This document shows positions 16,103-25,558 of a DNA stretch of 64,000 nt, in pieces (within the stretch, counting starts at the first letter, position 1; the number at the start of each line of letters is the position of its first letter). The notes beneath the pieces are model-generated. The model saw nothing but the letters and a program-made list of their open reading frames with translations, ran no database searches and was not told the origin of the DNA. The translations under genes were made by a program, and so were the position numbers. Location: NCBI GenBank assembly GCA_039680605.1, contig JBDKTA010000022.1:124001-188000 (forward strand). The letters run 5' to 3'. The DNA is from Planctomycetaceae bacterium (GTDB taxonomy: Bacteria > Planctomycetota > Phycisphaerae > SM23-33).

Positions 16103-17266
16103 ATGAAGAAGCCCTCAACTCAACCTCTCACCGGCCGCTACGTGCGATGCGCGGGCGGGGTTCGGGCGTTTATTCCCGCCCCGTTGCCCCCCGAGATCAT
16201 CTGGACGCCCAAGCTGCTCCGCGCCTTGTCAGAGGCCGATCGTCTGATCGGCCAACTTGCCGGCGAAGGACGCAGCCTGCCCAACCCGCACCTGCTCATG
16301 CGGCCGTTCATCAAACGCGAGGCCGTGCTGTCCAGCCGGATCGAAGGCACCCAGGCCACGCTGGGAGAATTGCTTGCAGCCGACGCCGGGGCGGTCGTGG
16401 GTCGCAGCCCCGAGGACCTGCGCGAGGTGGGCAACTACGTGGTCGCCCTGGACCATGGCATAAAGATGCTCAAGAAGCTTCCCCTTTCCCTGCGGCTGGT
16501 CAAGGAGATCCACGCAAAGCTAATGCAGGGGGTCCGCGGCGGCGTGGCAACCCCGGGCGAGTTCCGCCGCAGCCAGAACTGGATCGGCCCGCCCGGAGGC
16601 ACGCTGGCCAATGCCTCTTACGTGCCCCCGCCGCCGGATGAATTGCTCGCGTGCCTGGGCCAGTGGGAAAAGTTCCTGCACGACCGTACGCTGCCGGCGC
16701 TGGTCCAGGCCGCCCTGATGCATTACCAGTTCGAGGCCATCCATCCCTTCCTCGACGGCAACGGCCGCGTGGGGCGGCTGCTGATCACGCTGTTTCTGAT
16801 CGAGCGCGAGGTTCTGCCCACGCCGCTGCTGTATCTCAGCGCGTTCTTCGACGCCACCCGCGGCGACTACTACGACCATCTCTCAGCCGTCCGCACCGAC
16901 GCGGCATGGGGCGCCTGGCTGGAGTACTTCCTCAACGGCGTGGCCCGCATGTCCGCCGACGCCCTCAGCCGCGCCGAACGCATCAACGCACTTGCGGCGC
17001 AGTGGCGCGAGAAAGTATCGGCCGCCACGTCACGCGCGGCGGCGCAACTGGTCGATCTGCTGGTCGAGAACCCGTACTGGACAATCAGCAAGGCCGCCCA
17101 ACGCCTGGGCGTAGCGTTTACGACCGCGCGCCGCGCGGTGGAAAAGCTCGTGCCGTTGGGCATCCTGCAGCAGACCACCGACACCCGCCGCGACCGCGTC
17201 TTCTGCGCCACGGCCATCATGAACATTCTGGACGAACCGGCCAGCATCGGAGGCGCTGCAGAATAA
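16103..17266 (+). CDS. Fic family AMP-transferase with C-terminal winged helix
   Basis: 387 residues from the ATG at 16103; an alternative ATG at 16067 would overlap the candidate operator. The Fic active loop HPFLDGNGRVGR is complete. An N-terminal inhibitory motif of the S/TxxxEG type is present as SSRIEGTQ, making this a self-inhibited (class II) enzyme. The N-terminal DUF4172-like region contains PPPEIIW-like PLPPEIIWTPKLL. The C-terminal segment NPYWTISKAAQRLGVAFTTARRAVEKL is a winged helix. It would AMPylate a protein target in the cytoplasm and may repress itself. The stop overlaps the start of the TPR gene (TAATG). Confidence 0.92.
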   Translation: MKKPSTQPLTGRYVRCAGGVRAFIPAPLPPEIIWTPKLLRALSEADRLIGQLAGEGRSLPNPHLLMRPFIKREAVLSSRIEGTQATLGELLAADAGAVVGRSPEDLREVGNYVVALDHGIKMLKKLPLSLRLVKEIHAKLMQGVRGGVATPGEFRRSQNWIGPPGGTLANASYVPPPPDELLACLGQWEKFLHDRTLPALVQAALMHYQFEAIHPFLDGNGRVGRLLITLFLIEREVLPTPLLYLSAFFDATRGDYYDHLSAVRTDAAWGAWLEYFLNGVARMSADALSRAERINALAAQWREKVSAATSRAAAQLVDLLVENPYWTISKAAQRLGVAFTTARRAVEKLVPLGILQQTTDTRRDRVFCATAIMNILDEPASIGGAAE

Positions 17267-18228
17267 TGAAAAGGAAAATCGCACTGATAGTGGTTCTCGT
17301 TGTGCTGGGGACAGGGGCAGCCTTGGCGCTCTTCTGGAACCGCCCGCAAGAGGAAGCCGAGGACGTAACGGCGTTGATGGCTGAGGCCTCAGTGTTATGT
17401 GATCAAGGAAAGTATTCGCAAGCCGAGCCCTTGCAGAAGCGCATCCTGGCGATCAACGAAAAGAGCCTTGGCCCGGATCATCCTGACACGGCTAGATCCT
17501 TGAATGATCTGGGCATCGTCTATCTGGAGCAAGGCCAGTATCAGCAAGCCCAACCGCTCTTGAAGAAGGCTTTGGAGACAAGAGAAAAGTCAGCCGGATC
17601 CGACTACGCCTCCATAGCGGCCTCACTAAACAACCTGGGAATGCTTCACAAACTTCAAGGTAACTATGCGGCCGCAGAGCCATTCTATAGACGGGCTTTG
17701 GCGATCCGTGAAAAAGAGCTCGGTCCTCATCATCCCTATGTGGCCCAGTCCCTCAATAACCTTGCGACTGTGTACTACGCACAGGGTGAGTTTGGTGAGG
17801 CCGAGGCGTGCTTCAAACGCGCCCTGGCAATTAAGGAAAAGGTTCTGGGCTCCGACGCCCCCGCTGTGGCAACATCTTTGGGTAATCTGGCCGAAGTCTA
17901 TCGTGCCCAACGCAACTGGGCTGCGGCCGAACCGCTTTACCGGCGAGCCTTGGAAATTGACGAGAAGGCCCTTGGCAATGAGCATGCTTCTGTGGCAATC
18001 GACCTGAATAACCTCGCGTCACTTTACTGCGACCAAGGCAAGTATTCAGATGCCGAAAACCTTCTCAACAGATCCTTGGCAATCATGGAGAAAGCGCTGG
18101 GGCCGGACCATCCGAATGTGGCTGGCGTTCTCAAGAGCATGGCACTTTTATCTGAAGCAAAGGGAGACAAGGCCAAAGCCGAGACACTCAGAGCCCGTGC
18201 CGCGAAGATTACGTCACAGCCGCGCTGA
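17266..18228 (+). CDS. Membrane-anchored tetratricopeptide repeat protein
   Basis: 320 residues. An N-terminal hydrophobic segment (about 5-24, LIVVLVVLGTGAALALFW) anchors it or serves as a signal. Seven TPR units of 42 residues follow, of the kinesin-light-chain type (for example SLNNLGMLHKLQGNYAAAEPFYRRALAIREKELGPHHP). The start ATG shares bases with the Fic stop codon, so the two are co-transcribed. A target or partner for the Fic protein is possible but not shown. GC and codon use look lower than in neighbouring genes. Confidence 0.85.
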   Translation: MKRKIALIVVLVVLGTGAALALFWNRPQEEAEDVTALMAEASVLCDQGKYSQAEPLQKRILAINEKSLGPDHPDTARSLNDLGIVYLEQGQYQQAQPLLKKALETREKSAGSDYASIAASLNNLGMLHKLQGNYAAAEPFYRRALAIREKELGPHHPYVAQSLNNLATVYYAQGEFGEAEACFKRALAIKEKVLGSDAPAVATSLGNLAEVYRAQRNWAAAEPLYRRALEIDEKALGNEHASVAIDLNNLASLYCDQGKYSDAENLLNRSLAIMEKALGPDHPNVAGVLKSMALLSEAKGDKAKAETLRARAAKITSQPR

Positions 18229-18377
18229 GGCAATCGTCGCCGGAACGGCCGGCCCCTTTCGTTAGCAAATCAACGACGAACAGTAGTCTGCGCAATGATC
18301 AACGTGATAGACTGCCTTGAATAAATCCTTAGAATGACTGGCCTCTTTAATGTCTTCCCTTATAAAAGAGCATTTAT

Positions 18378-19643
18378 ATGCCTGATGCGAAGACCAAGCG
18401 GTACCTGGCGGCGGTGGATAAGACTCGGCCGGCGCGGATGAAGTGGTGGAACGAGGCGCGGTACGGGATGTTTGTTCACTGGGGGCTGTACGCGCAGATC
18501 GCCCGCAACGAGTGGGTCATGAACTTCGAGGCCTGGGAGAAGGACGAGTACGACGCCTTTGCCGACACCTGGAAGCCCAGGCCCCGCGCCGCTCGCGAGT
18601 GGGCAAAGCTGGCCGTCAAGGCCGGCATGAAGTACATGGTCCTGACCACCAAGCACCACGAGGGGTTCTGCCTCTGGGACACGCAGCAGACCGACTTCAA
18701 CGCCGTCAAACGCGGGCCGCGACGCGACCTGGTGGCCGAGTTCGTCGACGCCTGCCGCGAGTTCGGCCTAAAGGTCGGGTTCTACTACTCGCTGATGGAC
18801 TGGCGCCACGACGACGGAATGCGCTGCGGCAAAGATGAATCCGCCCGCCGGCGGTTCGTCGACTTCACCCACGCCTGCGTGCGCGAGCTGATGACCAACT
18901 ACGGCAAGGTCGACATCCTCTGGTACGACGTCTCGTGGCCGCTGAGCAAAGCGGAGCAGTGGGAAAGCGTCACGATGAACGCCATGGCCCGCAAGCTCCA
19001 GCCGCATATCCTCATCAACGACCGCTCGCAGATCCCCGAGGACTTCAACACCCCCGAGGGGCAGGTAAAGCCCTCCGAAGCCGGCCGCGGCTGGGAGGCG
19101 TGCATGATGTCGGACGAGACCTCGTGGGGCTACATGCCCTCCGCCGCGGCAGACACCGTCACCGCCCGCGACATCCTCCGCATGCTCGCCACCGCCAGCG
19201 CCAACCAGGGCAACCTGCTGCTCAACGTCGGACCGGCGCCGGACGGCACGATCCCCGCCACCGCGGCAGAGCCGCTGCTGACCGTCGGCAAGTGGCTCAA
19301 GCTCAACGGCGAGGCGGTCTACGGCCGCCTGGACCGCAACAACCTCTGGGGCTCGGCGTGCGGGATCTCGTCTCTGCGCGGCAACACGTCGTACTTCTGG
19401 TGCCGCAACTGGCCCGGCCGCGAGATTCGCCTGGGCAATTACCCGACGAAACTCAAGAAGGTCTCGTTCCTGGTCAGCGGCCGTCCCATCGAGTACGAGC
19501 AGCGCGAAAAGTGCATCATCCTCAAGAACCTCCCGCCGACCAGCCCCGACAAGCTCGCCGGCGTGACGATCATCAAACTTGAGTTCGCAAAGAAACCCGA
19601 GTTCATCAATGGCGGCGCCACGACGATGGCCTTGGGCCTCTGA
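18378..19643 (+). CDS. Alpha-L-fucosidase family GH29, cytoplasmic
   Basis: 421 residues without a signal peptide. The opening WWNEARYGMFVHWGLYAQ, the TTKHHEGFCLWD segment and the nucleophile motif VDILWYD (D184) identify GH29. This enzyme releases terminal alpha-L-fucose by a retaining mechanism. The acid/base residue is variable in the family and is not assigned. Being cytoplasmic, it may handle imported oligosaccharides, while the two lipoprotein GH29 enzymes at 24 and 28 kb act outside. The start is the ATG at 18378 with a weak AAAGAG upstream. Transcribed alone. Confidence 0.9.
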   Translation: MPDAKTKRYLAAVDKTRPARMKWWNEARYGMFVHWGLYAQIARNEWVMNFEAWEKDEYDAFADTWKPRPRAAREWAKLAVKAGMKYMVLTTKHHEGFCLWDTQQTDFNAVKRGPRRDLVAEFVDACREFGLKVGFYYSLMDWRHDDGMRCGKDESARRRFVDFTHACVRELMTNYGKVDILWYDVSWPLSKAEQWESVTMNAMARKLQPHILINDRSQIPEDFNTPEGQVKPSEAGRGWEACMMSDETSWGYMPSAAADTVTARDILRMLATASANQGNLLLNVGPAPDGTIPATAAEPLLTVGKWLKLNGEAVYGRLDRNNLWGSACGISSLRGNTSYFWCRNWPGREIRLGNYPTKLKKVSFLVSGRPIEYEQREKCIILKNLPPTSPDKLAGVTIIKLEFAKKPEFINGGATTMALGL

Positions 19644-20165
19644 GAGCCGCTTTCACCGCGGAGATCTTGACGCGGCCTCGCTTCGCGCGGCCGCAACCAA
19701 AGGCGGGGTCTCGCCGCCCAGAGCCTTGAGCCGTTTCGCCGGCCGCCGTCGCCGTGGGACCCCAGGCCCCAAGCCGGCCCCCCGTGAGCCTCCGTTTGGG
19801 GCCTGCCCACGACACCGACGGCCTGATCTCGCTGCTATTGAAGCTGTCGTGTTTCTCTTCGCCACCGGGGGGGACCTCCGACGGAGTCGGCTCGGGATGG
19901 CGTTGTTGTTTCGTGCCATCCCGTGTTGTGGGTTATCGCTGATGCAGCAAATCTTCGCAGGAAGAAAAGAAATGGACGGTTAGCATCGCGCAGACCGCAG
20001 AGTTTTGTCAACGGTTCAGGGATCGAATCAGCCGCTGAGGTCGCTGAGGCCGCAGATGGAAAAGGTTGTTTTATCTTCTACCATCCTCAGCGTCCTCAGC
20101 GACCTCTGCGGCTCAATCTGCCCATGCCACAGAGACCGCGGACGCGGCGCCCGCGATTTGCGACT
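19644..20165. repeat. Intergenic region with R8 elements, no gene
   Basis: About 520 nt between convergent genes. A palindromic R8-type pair lies at 20024-20120: GCCGCTGAGGTCGCTGAGG and its inverse CCTCAGCGACCTCTGCGGC, with a near-identical copy at 42202. A half copy (CACCGCGGAGATC) sits near 19653. The stretch 19690-19920 is GC-rich without recognisable features. Confidence 0.65.
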
Positions 20166-21275
20166 TCAGGCCTCCATCCACTGGCGCACCGCCTCAAAGC
20201 GGTACAGCTCGGTGGCCAGGCCGTCGCAGCCCAGCCACAGCACCATGTGGGCCTTGCGGAGGCGCGGGGTGTAAAGGCGGTCGAGCTCGCGCCATATCTC
20301 CTCGCGCGTGACGCGGGGCTTCTGGAAGACGTTGGGGTTGAAGATCGTCCCCAGCAGCACGACATCCTCGCCCAGCACGTCCAGCGCCCGCTCCGGCGGC
20401 ACGTCGCCCACGCTCGGCGGCGTCAGGGCGTTGATCGCGTCGGCCCCGGTCCGCGCGATCAGCCCCAGCAGGCCCTCCAGGCGCCCGCACATGTGCAGCA
20501 CCACCTTTCGGTCATGCTCGTGCATCACATCCACAAGGTCGGCGATCTGCCCCAGCGAGTACCGCTCGTAGATCGCCGGACTCGTCAGCGTCGTCGAGGT
20601 GTTCTCGACGGGGCAGACAGCCGCCACGTCCATCCGCCGCGCGATGATGCGATACTCGGCCATCCGCACGGCGTGCATCGCGTCCATCAGGGCCTCGACC
20701 TCGCGCGGGCGGTCGGCCAGCAGGTAATAGAAGTTCTCCAGGCCGATGTCCATCTCGATGAGCTGCTGCACCGGCGAGGGCTCCAGCGTGAGCATGTAGA
20801 TGCCGTCGTCGCCGATGGCCGCCTGCACGCGGGCCAGCGACTCCTCCGCCGCCGGTGCGGCCGCTTCCTCGACCAGCGTCTCGCGCCACAACGCCGTCGC
20901 GCACGCCAGGTCCTCCGGCGTCGCGATGGGATACTTCACCGGATGCCCCGCCCGCCACGCCGACTCCAACGTTCCCCAGCGGCAAACCGTGCGGGTCCGC
21001 CACGTGCCGTCGCCCTCGCCCGCCGTCTCGACCGTGCATGGCGCCACCCGCCGGTACGGCATGGCCGCGCACTGGTCTGCCGCCAGCGCCGCGTTGCCGA
21101 ACTGCAGAATGTCGCACCCGATCGCCCGATAGAACTCCAGCACCGGGCACTCCCGCAGCCGCCTGGGCATCAAAGACCGCCCAGCCGCATCGGCCACGGT
21201 CGTCCAGCTCAACCGGTCCGCGCCGCGGCGGTTGAGGATATTCGTAATGCACTCGCGCCCGTTCATGGAAGACAT
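20166..21275 (-). CDS. URO-D family protein (corrinoid methyltransferase MtaA-like), copy 1
   Basis: 369 residues (or 366 from the ATG at 21266). The TIM-barrel pattern of the uroporphyrinogen decarboxylase superfamily is visible, with the zinc motif HMCG in KVVLHMCGRLEGLL. MtaA and related methyltransferases use such His-x-Cys sites to move a methyl group between a corrinoid protein and a thiol. True HemE is unlikely because the N-terminal substrate-binding motif of HemE is absent. No corrinoid protein gene lies nearby. One of four URO-D superfamily proteins in this window. Confidence 0.75.
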   Translation of the reverse strand: MSSMNGRECITNILNRRGADRLSWTTVADAAGRSLMPRRLRECPVLEFYRAIGCDILQFGNAALAADQCAAMPYRRVAPCTVETAGEGDGTWRTRTVCRWGTLESAWRAGHPVKYPIATPEDLACATALWRETLVEEAAAPAAEESLARVQAAIGDDGIYMLTLEPSPVQQLIEMDIGLENFYYLLADRPREVEALMDAMHAVRMAEYRIIARRMDVAAVCPVENTSTTLTSPAIYERYSLGQIADLVDVMHEHDRKVVLHMCGRLEGLLGLIARTGADAINALTPPSVGDVPPERALDVLGEDVVLLGTIFNPNVFQKPRVTREEIWRELDRLYTPRLRKAHMVLWLGCDGLATELYRFEAVRQWMEA

Positions 21276-21426
21276 CTTACCGCGGCGTGTCCGGCGAAGT
21301 CGCTGACATTCAGCGAGCCTACGACCTGCAACCTGAATCGCGACCGATCGGCGCTGCTACAATTCACTGAGCACAGTTCAAGGCTCCGGCGATATCGGGA
21401 CATGCCGGCCCGGCGAGGTGAGGAAC

Positions 21427-21615
21427 ATGAAGACGAAGATCAAGACACATGGCTCCCAGGCCGCCAAACGCTCAGCCGCCGCCAAAGGCGGCCGCAAGAC
21501 CCGAAAGGGATCTCTGCCGCGACAAACGGAGTTCTGGCGTCAAGAGACACAGACCCTGCGCCACCAGCAGCAGGCGGTCAGCCTCCGCAAGAAGCCCATC
21601 GCCTACTCCGAATGA
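21427..21615 (+). CDS. Small basic protein, hypothetical
   Basis: 62 residues, rich in Lys, Arg, Gln and Ala (MKTKIKTHGSQAAKRSAAAKGGRKTRKG). GAGGTGAGG lies 4-12 nt before the ATG, a good ribosome site, which supports translation. There is no recognised domain; composition suggests a nucleic-acid-binding tail or disordered protein. Isolated on the plus strand between minus-strand genes. Confidence 0.45.
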   Translation: MKTKIKTHGSQAAKRSAAAKGGRKTRKGSLPRQTEFWRQETQTLRHQQQAVSLRKKPIAYSE

Positions 21616-21872
21616 ACAACGAAGACTTGCTACACAGGACACAAAGGGCGCAAAGGCCGGCTGCGTTACAGAGAAAATAAAGATTTCCCCGTCCGTCCGG
21701 CTCGGGCACCTACATCTTGGTCTATGACATCGGGGGGGCGGTGAGGTGATGCTGCAATTCCTGAATCTGGAGAGGCTGGAAAGCTTCCGGGGCCGCTATC
21801 GTGCCAAAGATGGAAGAGAAGTTGTCCTCGAACGATAGCCGCAGAAAACTCAATTTGATGTTCGTACTGCCG

Positions 21873-22610
21873 TTATTTCTGCGGCTCAATTCGATATTCA
21901 AGCGTGACGACGGCCTTGGCGGTCTTCTCGATTGTCGAGGTGTCGTAGACGCCGTAGCCGGAAGTATCGGTGGAGTTTCTCTTGGTGATCTGCAGAACGC
22001 CCTGCTCGGCCGAGACCAGGGCGCCGACTTTCGCGTGGCTGTTTTCGGCTAGCGCCAAGGCGCGGCGGTAGCCGTCGTCGGTGGCTTTGGCCAGCAGCTT
22101 CAGCTTGGTGTCTTTCAGGTCGCTGACGAGAAACTCCGGGGCCGTCACGCTGATGTTAATGTCTTCCTTGATCAATCCCGCAATGCTTATCGCAGCGTCT
22201 CTGATCCGCGTGACATTGCCCGAGGTCACCACGACCGTCTGGTTGGCGTCATAAAACTCCACTTCGTTGGTCTCGTTTCCCTTATCGTTGCGTTTGTTGA
22301 CCTGGGTCGTCTGGATCGTGCCGGTCCCGATCTCCGATTCGACGAAGCCTTTTTGTTTCAGGTGCTCCAGGATGGCGCTGCGCCCGACCTGCAGCTTGTC
22401 GTAAGCCTCTTTGAGACTCGCACCGCGGACATGGTTCGAGCACGCAAACTTGCCGATGTCCGAAACGATATCGGCCTCGGCATAGCCTTTGACCGTGATA
22501 GGCTTCTCGTGCTTGATGTTGACGAAGAACTTCGACAGCACAACCGACGATGCAATCAATCCCAGCGCCAATATGGCAGCGGCGGCTGCCAGTTTTATCG
22601 CCTTGCCCAT
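21873..22610 (-). CDS. SIMPL domain (DUF541) periplasmic protein
   Basis: 245 residues from the ATG at 22610, chosen for the AAGGAAT ribosome site. An N-terminal signal or anchor helix (about 5-25) is followed by the SIMPL pattern: ITVKGYAEADIVSDIGKFACS, then LEHLKQKGFVESEIGTGTIQTTQVN, then SAEQGVLQITKRN near the end. SIMPL proteins are exported and oligomerise; their role is poorly defined, with links to stress and to outer-membrane integrity. A frame extending upstream to 22757 is rejected as it has no ribosome site. Confidence 0.82.
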   Translation of the reverse strand: MGKAIKLAAAAAILALGLIASSVVLSKFFVNIKHEKPITVKGYAEADIVSDIGKFACSNHVRGASLKEAYDKLQVGRSAILEHLKQKGFVESEIGTGTIQTTQVNKRNDKGNETNEVEFYDANQTVVVTSGNVTRIRDAAISIAGLIKEDINISVTAPEFLVSDLKDTKLKLLAKATDDGYRRALALAENSHAKVGALVSAEQGVLQITKRNSTDTSGYGVYDTSTIEKTAKAVVTLEYRIEPQK

Positions 22611-22812
22611 TTGATATTCCTTTAGGCCAGACTGTGTGTAGGCATTATCACGCCGCGACGGGAGTCTGTCACGGATAATGCCCGCCCGCGGCCTTGTCCG
22701 GCGATGAGACAAGCGAAGCAGCGGGTCTATTTTGCGAAAATGAAATTTCTTTCGCACGGAGGCGATTCGAAAAACGTCAAGCCGCCCGGCGGCGGGAGCA
22801 AGGCGTTCGCGC

Positions 22813-23937
22813 TCAGCCCAGGGGCGGGGCGATTTTGGCCAGGGTTTCGCCTACGACTTCGCCGTAGCGTTTGAGGCGCTGGGGGGTGGTAGCCCAGGTT
22901 GTCGGGCTTCCGGCGCAGATGGCGAAGCGGCGTTGTTTGCCGATCCCGCGGGCCTGCTCGGCCGCGTCGGCGCGCCAGAGCTCTTCGCTGCCCTGCTCGA
23001 TCACCTGGAGGATCTGGCTGTTGCTGAACAGGCAGACGCCCTCCCCGACGGCGCTGCGGATCTCGCCGATGTCGTTGCGGTAGTTCTTCATCGACGACTC
23101 AGTCTGCAGGCAGTCGATCCCCAGAGCGGCCAGGTGCGGCAGGCGCGGGCCGACCCAGCCGAGGTACTCCTGCACCGCGATCATCCCCGCGTCGTGGATG
23201 GCGTCGACCATCCGCTTGAGGTACGGCAGAACGAACGTGCGGAAGTGCTCGTCGCCCAGCAGCTCGGCCCCGCAGGGGTATTCATTGATGCGAACGGCAT
23301 GCATGCCGCAACGGCCAAAGGCTTTGATCCAGGCGATCGTCCCTGCCGTGGCCCGCTCGGCCAGAGCATGCACCAGCGAGGGGTTCTCGATCAGCGCCTC
23401 GTACACGCCCTCGAACGTCAGGGCGCGGTAGACGTTGCTGAAGGCCCCGCCGACGTTGCCGAAGAGAAAGACGCTGTCGCCCAGTTCCTTCGCGAGCAGG
23501 CGGGTGAAGTCAAAGCTGCCCGCGGCGAGCAGTTCGTCGACCGACTGCGGCGCCGGCTCGGCTTCGACCTCGGCGGCGCTGTGGTATCGCTGTTGGGTGA
23601 CCGGCTCGTCTTTCCAGAACTCCGGGAAGGGCGTCTCGACGCCGCTGGCCAGTTCGATCAGGACCGGCACGCCGTCATCGACGCGGATGCTGTAGCGGCT
23701 GTCCTGCCCGCAGGGTCCGCAGCCGGCCATCAGCCAGTCCAGGCCGACCTGCTCGTGCATGGCCCGGAAGCACGCCAGGCGCTGGGCGTCGGAGCCGAAC
23801 TGCACGTGCAACCACGTCAGGCCAAGCATCTGCGGCCAATACGGCATGAGCGAAAAGTCCGGGTACGGGTTGATAAACGGGTAGCGGTCGAACGGCTGGC
23901 CGGCGATGGCGGCTTTCATGCGCTGCAGCGATGTCAT
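22813..23937 (-). CDS. URO-D superfamily protein lacking the His-x-Cys motif, copy 2
   Basis: 374 residues, MTSLQRMKAAIAGQPFDRYPFINPYPDF opening like other URO-D/MtaA-like proteins. Barrel motifs are recognisable (VFLFGNVGGAFSNVYRALTFEG; YLKRMVDAIHDAGMIAVQEYLG). At the place where the other three copies have His-x-Cys, this one reads AVQEYLGW, so the usual zinc site is missing. It may bind a different cofactor or be non-catalytic. Stands alone between repeat regions. Confidence 0.62.
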   Translation of the reverse strand: MTSLQRMKAAIAGQPFDRYPFINPYPDFSLMPYWPQMLGLTWLHVQFGSDAQRLACFRAMHEQVGLDWLMAGCGPCGQDSRYSIRVDDGVPVLIELASGVETPFPEFWKDEPVTQQRYHSAAEVEAEPAPQSVDELLAAGSFDFTRLLAKELGDSVFLFGNVGGAFSNVYRALTFEGVYEALIENPSLVHALAERATAGTIAWIKAFGRCGMHAVRINEYPCGAELLGDEHFRTFVLPYLKRMVDAIHDAGMIAVQEYLGWVGPRLPHLAALGIDCLQTESSMKNYRNDIGEIRSAVGEGVCLFSNSQILQVIEQGSEELWRADAAEQARGIGKQRRFAICAGSPTTWATTPQRLKRYGEVVGETLAKIAPPLG

Positions 23938-23978
23938 TGCGGTGCGATCCTTTCTTGCGTCTCATCCGGGAAACAGCT

Positions 23979-24064
23979 TGAACCGCGGAGATCGCAGAGA
24001 CCGCAGAGAAGCAAGGGGGTTTATTGATACCATCTCTGCGGTCTCCGCGATCTCCGCGGTGAAA
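23979..24064. repeat. R8 palindromic repeat, near perfect
   Basis: The arms AACCGCGGAGATCGCAGAG and its exact complement CTCCGCGATCTCCGCGGT extend for about 30 bp each, with a loop of about 20 nt. It sits between divergent genes. The promoter region of the fucosidase at 24182 follows. Confidence 0.88.
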
Positions 24065-24181
24065 TACCCGTTGGCCGGGTGCATCTATTTCAGGGCAGAG
24101 TATAGGCAACACGGCGACAATTAGCTACAGTTGGTCATACAGTAGAGGAACTTTGATCATTCCTTGGCAAAGGATTGTCAG

Positions 24182-25537
24182 ATGATTTTCAATCGAGTAC
24201 TGGTTCTGTGTCTTGCGGCCGCAATCTTGACCGGCTGCCAGAGCGAGACGATCTCTTCCGGCAGCACCCGCTGCCCCGACCGCCTCGCCCGCGACGAGCG
24301 GATGGAGTGGTTCCGCGACGCGAGGTACGGCATGTTCGTACACTACGGGCCCTTCTCGCAGTGGTACGACTGGTACGTCTCGAAAACGCTGCCGAACAAG
24401 GCCCCTGAGGGCGCCACGCCCGAGCAGCGAAAGCGCTGGTACGTCGCCGGCCTGACGCCGCAGCGCGACTTCGCCCGCCACCTCGCCCGGACGGCCAAGG
24501 CGGCCGGCATGAAGTACATCGTCTTCACCACCAAGCACCACGAAGGCTTTGTGCTGTGGGACACCAAGCTGACGGAGTTCAACTCGATGAACATGGGGCC
24601 GGGCTTCGACATGGTGGCCGAGTACGTCAAGGCCTGCCGCGAGGAAGGGCTCAAGATCGGGTTCTACTACTCGCTGTGGGACTTCAACCACCCCGACGGC
24701 ATTGCCAGCAAGCATGACGACGCCTCGCGCCGGCGGTTCCTGGATTACACGCAGGGCCTGCTGCGCGAGCTGATGACCAACTACGGCAAGATCGACATCC
24801 TCTGGTACGACGGCCCGAGCCCGCTGGGATACGGCGGCGAGTGGGAAGCCCAGAAGATGAACGCGATGGTCCGCCGCCTGCAACCGGGGATCATCATCAA
24901 CGACCGCTCCCTGACGGCAGAAGACTTCACCTGCTCCGAAGGGCACATCAGCGCCACGCTGCACCCCGATAGCGACTGGGAAGCGTGCATGCCCTTCCAC
25001 CACAAGCTCTGGACCTGGTACCCCGCCGACTACAAGAACTACTACACCCCACGCGACATCGTCGACATGTTCCGCCAGATCGTCGCCGGCACGGGCAACC
25101 TGCTGATGAATGTCGGACCCAACCCCGCCACCGGTCACATCGGCAACGTCGAACTGGAGCGGTTAGCCGTGGTGGGCAAATGGCTCGAGGCGCACGGCGA
25201 GGCGATCTACGGCCACGTGGACCGCCCCGAGGCGCTGGGCTTCATCACCAACGACGCCGGCGGGTTCTGGACGCGCAAGGGCAACACTGCGTACCTGTGG
25301 CTGCCCAAGTGGCCCGGCGGCGGCAAAATCGTGCTGGAGAACGTGCATGGCAAGCTGCTCAGCGCGAGCATCGTCACCAACGGCGCCAAGCTGGGCATCG
25401 ATCGCGCGCCCCAGGCGGACACCGAGACCGTCAAGAACGCCTCGCGCGTCACGCTGACGGGCCTGCCCAAAAAATGCCCCGACGCTGTGTGCAACTACGC
25501 GATCCTCAAGATCCAGTTCGAGACGTACCCGCGATAG
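24182..25537 (+). CDS. Alpha-L-fucosidase family GH29, lipoprotein, first of pair
   Basis: 451 residues from the ATG at 24182, with AAAGGA upstream; a TTG at 24164 is a weaker alternative. The signal peptide ends in the lipobox ILTGC (C19), so the protein is lipid-anchored outside the cytoplasmic membrane. GH29 marks are WFRDARYGMFVHYGPFSQW, FTTKHHEGFVLWD and IDILWYDG with nucleophile D210. It removes alpha-L-fucose from polysaccharides. It shares long blocks with the enzyme at 27825 and lies 21 nt before the GH95-like gene, so the three form an operon-like unit. Confidence 0.92.
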   Translation: MIFNRVLVLCLAAAILTGCQSETISSGSTRCPDRLARDERMEWFRDARYGMFVHYGPFSQWYDWYVSKTLPNKAPEGATPEQRKRWYVAGLTPQRDFARHLARTAKAAGMKYIVFTTKHHEGFVLWDTKLTEFNSMNMGPGFDMVAEYVKACREEGLKIGFYYSLWDFNHPDGIASKHDDASRRRFLDYTQGLLRELMTNYGKIDILWYDGPSPLGYGGEWEAQKMNAMVRRLQPGIIINDRSLTAEDFTCSEGHISATLHPDSDWEACMPFHHKLWTWYPADYKNYYTPRDIVDMFRQIVAGTGNLLMNVGPNPATGHIGNVELERLAVVGKWLEAHGEAIYGHVDRPEALGFITNDAGGFWTRKGNTAYLWLPKWPGGGKIVLENVHGKLLSASIVTNGAKLGIDRAPQADTETVKNASRVTLTGLPKKCPDAVCNYAILKIQFETYPR

Positions 25538-25558
25538 AAACTCGCCGGAGATTCAATA

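Noticed and set aside
20166-21275. Calling the URO-D proteins HemE (heme biosynthesis)
   Set aside because: They lack the N-terminal HemE substrate motif and three of four have a His-x-Cys zinc site, which points to methyltransferases.
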